Shown here: positions 61,801 through 64,000 of the stretch, piece after piece
How the letters are laid out: every line of letters starts with the position of its first letter
How positions within the stretch are numbered: position 1 is the first letter of the stretch
DNA from: Trochalopteron elliotii
Lineage: Eukaryota; Chordata; Aves; Passeriformes; Leiothrichidae
Length of the DNA stretch: 64,000 nucleotides
Direction of reading: 5' to 3'
Assembly: GCA_024734555.1 (NCBI GenBank)
Contig: JANPWX010000008.1
Span: forward strand, 7,493,933-7,557,932
Translations under genes and position numbers: made by a program
The notes under the pieces: generated by a model
Databases searched by the model: none
Told to the model about the DNA's origin: nothing
The model's input: the letters and a program-made list of their open reading frames with translations, nothing else

Positions 61801-64000
61801 GAAGAGACCCAATACCAACTTGCTAGTAGGAGGCTGGGCTGTGATCTGAGACCTGCTAATGCAGTTCCACTGAGAAGATCTTTGAGAGGTAAATGAAGCG
61901 ATACTCAGATATGTCAATGAAATTGATATTAGTTGTAAATGAGACTTTACATATCATGGGAGGTCAGAGGCTGAATACGTGGGCTGGGTGATGGTCTCAG
62001 ATATTTGGGCACCTTCCTTCAAAGAAACAATCCTGGTGCATGCACTCTGTACATAGCATCCAATTATTTATGCCTAAATATATGAAATTTGATTGTCCTT
62101 GAGTACCTGATTCATGCCTAGCACAAAGCCAGGACTGACAGGATACATGGAAAGGGAAAACATTGCAATGAGAAGAGAAAGATGGTGGAGCTGTTAAGCC
62201 AGTAAGCTCCTGGGTTCTTACATTCTTTCTGAGAGCTTTTTAGGATTTGTGAGTTACAAAGGAGTTAATTTAAAGTCTTTATAAAGTTTCCTGAAAGTCC
62301 AATAAGTCCTTTCATAGTACCTTTAGGGTATTCTGCCTTTAGGGCCAGTGATATACTTCTTCCCACTCTTCTTGACAGATGTATGAAACACTGAGGTGAA
62401 CAGCATATTTTGTAAAAGGCTGTCTATCTTACATCTTCCATATACCTTGACAGGATTCTTGGCTGAGCCTGTGTGGAGTAATTTTTTTAATTACTGCTCA
62501 GAAACATGTACAACCTGATAGAAAATGTGTGGAGAAGGGAAAAAAAACCCTATTTTTTTTCTTTTTTCTGTCCACAGACCCCTGTTAAAAATATTAAATT
62601 AATGCAGTACAGACTTTTTATTGTCTGACAAGAAGTCAGCTGTGAATTCACTTCAGTAAAGTTTTAGTGATGAATTGTATTATTGGAAAAACAAATATTT
62701 AAAATCAGAAAACCATGTATGCATTATTTAAATGTGAAAGCTACTTATTTTCATGTGCAAGTGACTACCACCTGGAACTTCAGCACCACTTTTTAAAAGT
62801 AAGATATATTAATAAAATTGCTCAATATCTTTAAAATCTGATTATACGCTTAGAAATAGAATATGAGTTTAGAATTTTCTGCTAGTAATTTAGAGTTGTT
62901 AATGCATAATATAAAGTTGTTGTTGTTCAGAGAACAGTTTTTAATGTGTCTTGCTTGCAGGAAGAGAGAAGCCCTTTTCCCACCCAGTCTTCTGAAATCA
63001 ATTTCACATTTCTAAAACAAACTGATGTGCTTTTTATTCCGGGAGCATACACAGACACTAAAAATTCAACAATGTCTTTTCCGGCGAGGCAGGAGCATTT
63101 TAGACAGAACAAGGGTTTAAAACCTTCAACCTATAGCTTTCAACCTGCAACTTAACAGCTCTCTTTTGGTGCAAGACCAGGGTATTTGATTCCCTCCCAG
63201 TGACCCTAGGAGTTGAAAGGTTGGCCCTGCTTCCTTTGTGTGATTTCAGATCCATGTCAGACTTCAAATCAAGCTTCACAGCCAGTACAGCCAAAAAGGC
63301 TTTACATCACATCACTGGAGAGAAAAAGAGTGCTCCAATGAGATCAAAACTTTAAAAGGCCTCCCTGTGTGGTCTGGGCACAGTAGCCAAGCAATCCTGG
63401 CCAGATCTCCAGCATCACAGTCCATTATTCTCAGCAAATGATTTCCTGCTGACAAGATGCCCCTTTGCTTCTCTGTGTGTTGTAAACAATTGCTAGTTAA
63501 TATAGAGATTAATTACTGTCTCTTTATTTTTGGGCACCCATGGGCATAAAAGACCAACTGCATACTTGCAGAAGATACTCTCATTAGTGTCACCTTAGTA
63601 TTATTGATCATTCTGACATCAGTCTTGTGTAACTTTTGATCCCACATGCTTGTGGTATATCAGGTTGATAAACCTAAATTGAAAGCACCACCAGCACAGT
63701 CTTATTTTTCCAGATAAGATTTTTAAAAAACTTGTGAGTGAAAAGTTCTTCATCTTCCCTAGCTTTCTGCAATACTGGGTCCCAAGAGTCTTGCTTGACT
63801 TCCACAAATGCAATAGATTCACATATTCAAACATAATCTGGGCACTGCTAACAATGACTAAGTATCGGAAATAATTAAAAATTTCTCATGCAGTACTGGA
63901 ACCATTACCTTTTATTTCCATGGAAACTTTTTGATGAATAGTAATTGAGATTGGCTGGCAGACAGAGACAGCAAGCAGTCTGTTACTGCAATACATCAGC
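58845..64000. other. Intergenic or intronic DNA, no gene seen
   Basis: About 5.2 kb of AT-rich sequence. It includes a perfect 16-base AT palindrome (60122-60137) and a stretch at 63400-63620 with homeodomain-like cores. A word at about 59152-59180 resembles the core of the small ancient repeat but is too short to call. Open frames are all below 86 codons and unrecognised. Confidence 0.5.
63400..63620. promoter_or_regulatory. Candidate conserved noncoding element
   Basis: A repeat-free stretch with 'gctagttaatatagagatta', 'attaattactg' and 'tattattgatcattctgac' packs several homeodomain-like cores together. The call is on texture only. Confidence 0.22.

Noticed and set aside
1..64000. CRISPR arrays, operons, prophage, tRNA or rRNA genes
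   Set aside because: No regularly spaced direct repeats, ribosome-binding sites or cloverleaf-forming sequence were seen. The repeat content shows vertebrate nuclear DNA.

Overview
The window reads as a stretch of bird nuclear genome, probably from a songbird, lying in a gene desert or a very long intron. The evidence is the repeat content. There are several chicken-repeat-1 (CR1) LINE fragments, including four with the recognisable avian CR1 3' end, plus two solo retroviral LTRs. One LTR has the ends and 5-base target duplication expected of avian ERVL-type elements. No SINE typical of mammals was seen. I found no protein-coding gene, rRNA or tRNA. No ATG-started open frame exceeds about 142 codons, and the longest ones lie opposite purine-rich tracts, inside repeats, or in sequence with no recognisable protein signature.

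Layout, left to right. 1-8.2 kb: AT-rich, mostly unrecognised DNA with a small palindromic ancient repeat (3275-3352) and a CAAA microsatellite. 8.2-9.8 kb: two short CR1 3' ends and a solo LTR (9115-9799) with perfect 6-base inverted ends and a CTTGT duplication on each side. 9.8-17.4 kb: quiet, with two stretches that resemble conserved noncoding sequence. 17.4-18.1 kb: an old CR1-clade insertion in two opposite-facing pieces, one still showing reverse-transcriptase motifs. 20.55 kb: a perfect 15-base-pair hairpin. 21.5-22.7 kb: the most striking non-repeat region, CpG-rich in a CpG-poor background, with TCF/LEF-like and homeodomain-like sites; a candidate developmental enhancer or unannotated promoter.

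22.7-34 kb: unrecognised DNA with two further old CR1-clade fragments (about 29.99-30.35 and 31.2-31.85 kb) and a second CpG-rich block (about 32.64-33.34 kb). 34-51 kb: a (GATA)14 microsatellite, two younger CR1 3' ends on the minus strand and several homeodomain-site-rich stretches. 51.37-51.87 kb: an isolated short array of a roughly 190-base tandem repeat. 57.5 kb: a second fragment of the small ancient repeat. 58.3-58.84 kb: a second solo LTR with recognisable CCAAT, TATA-like and AATAAA signals and 7-base inverted ends. The remainder to 64 kb is unrecognised AT-rich DNA.

There is no set of genes working together here. If the window has a function, it is most likely cis-regulatory: the CpG-rich blocks and homeodomain-site clusters may control a distant developmental gene. 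That is inference from composition and motifs. I could not test conservation, so all regulatory calls carry low to moderate confidence.
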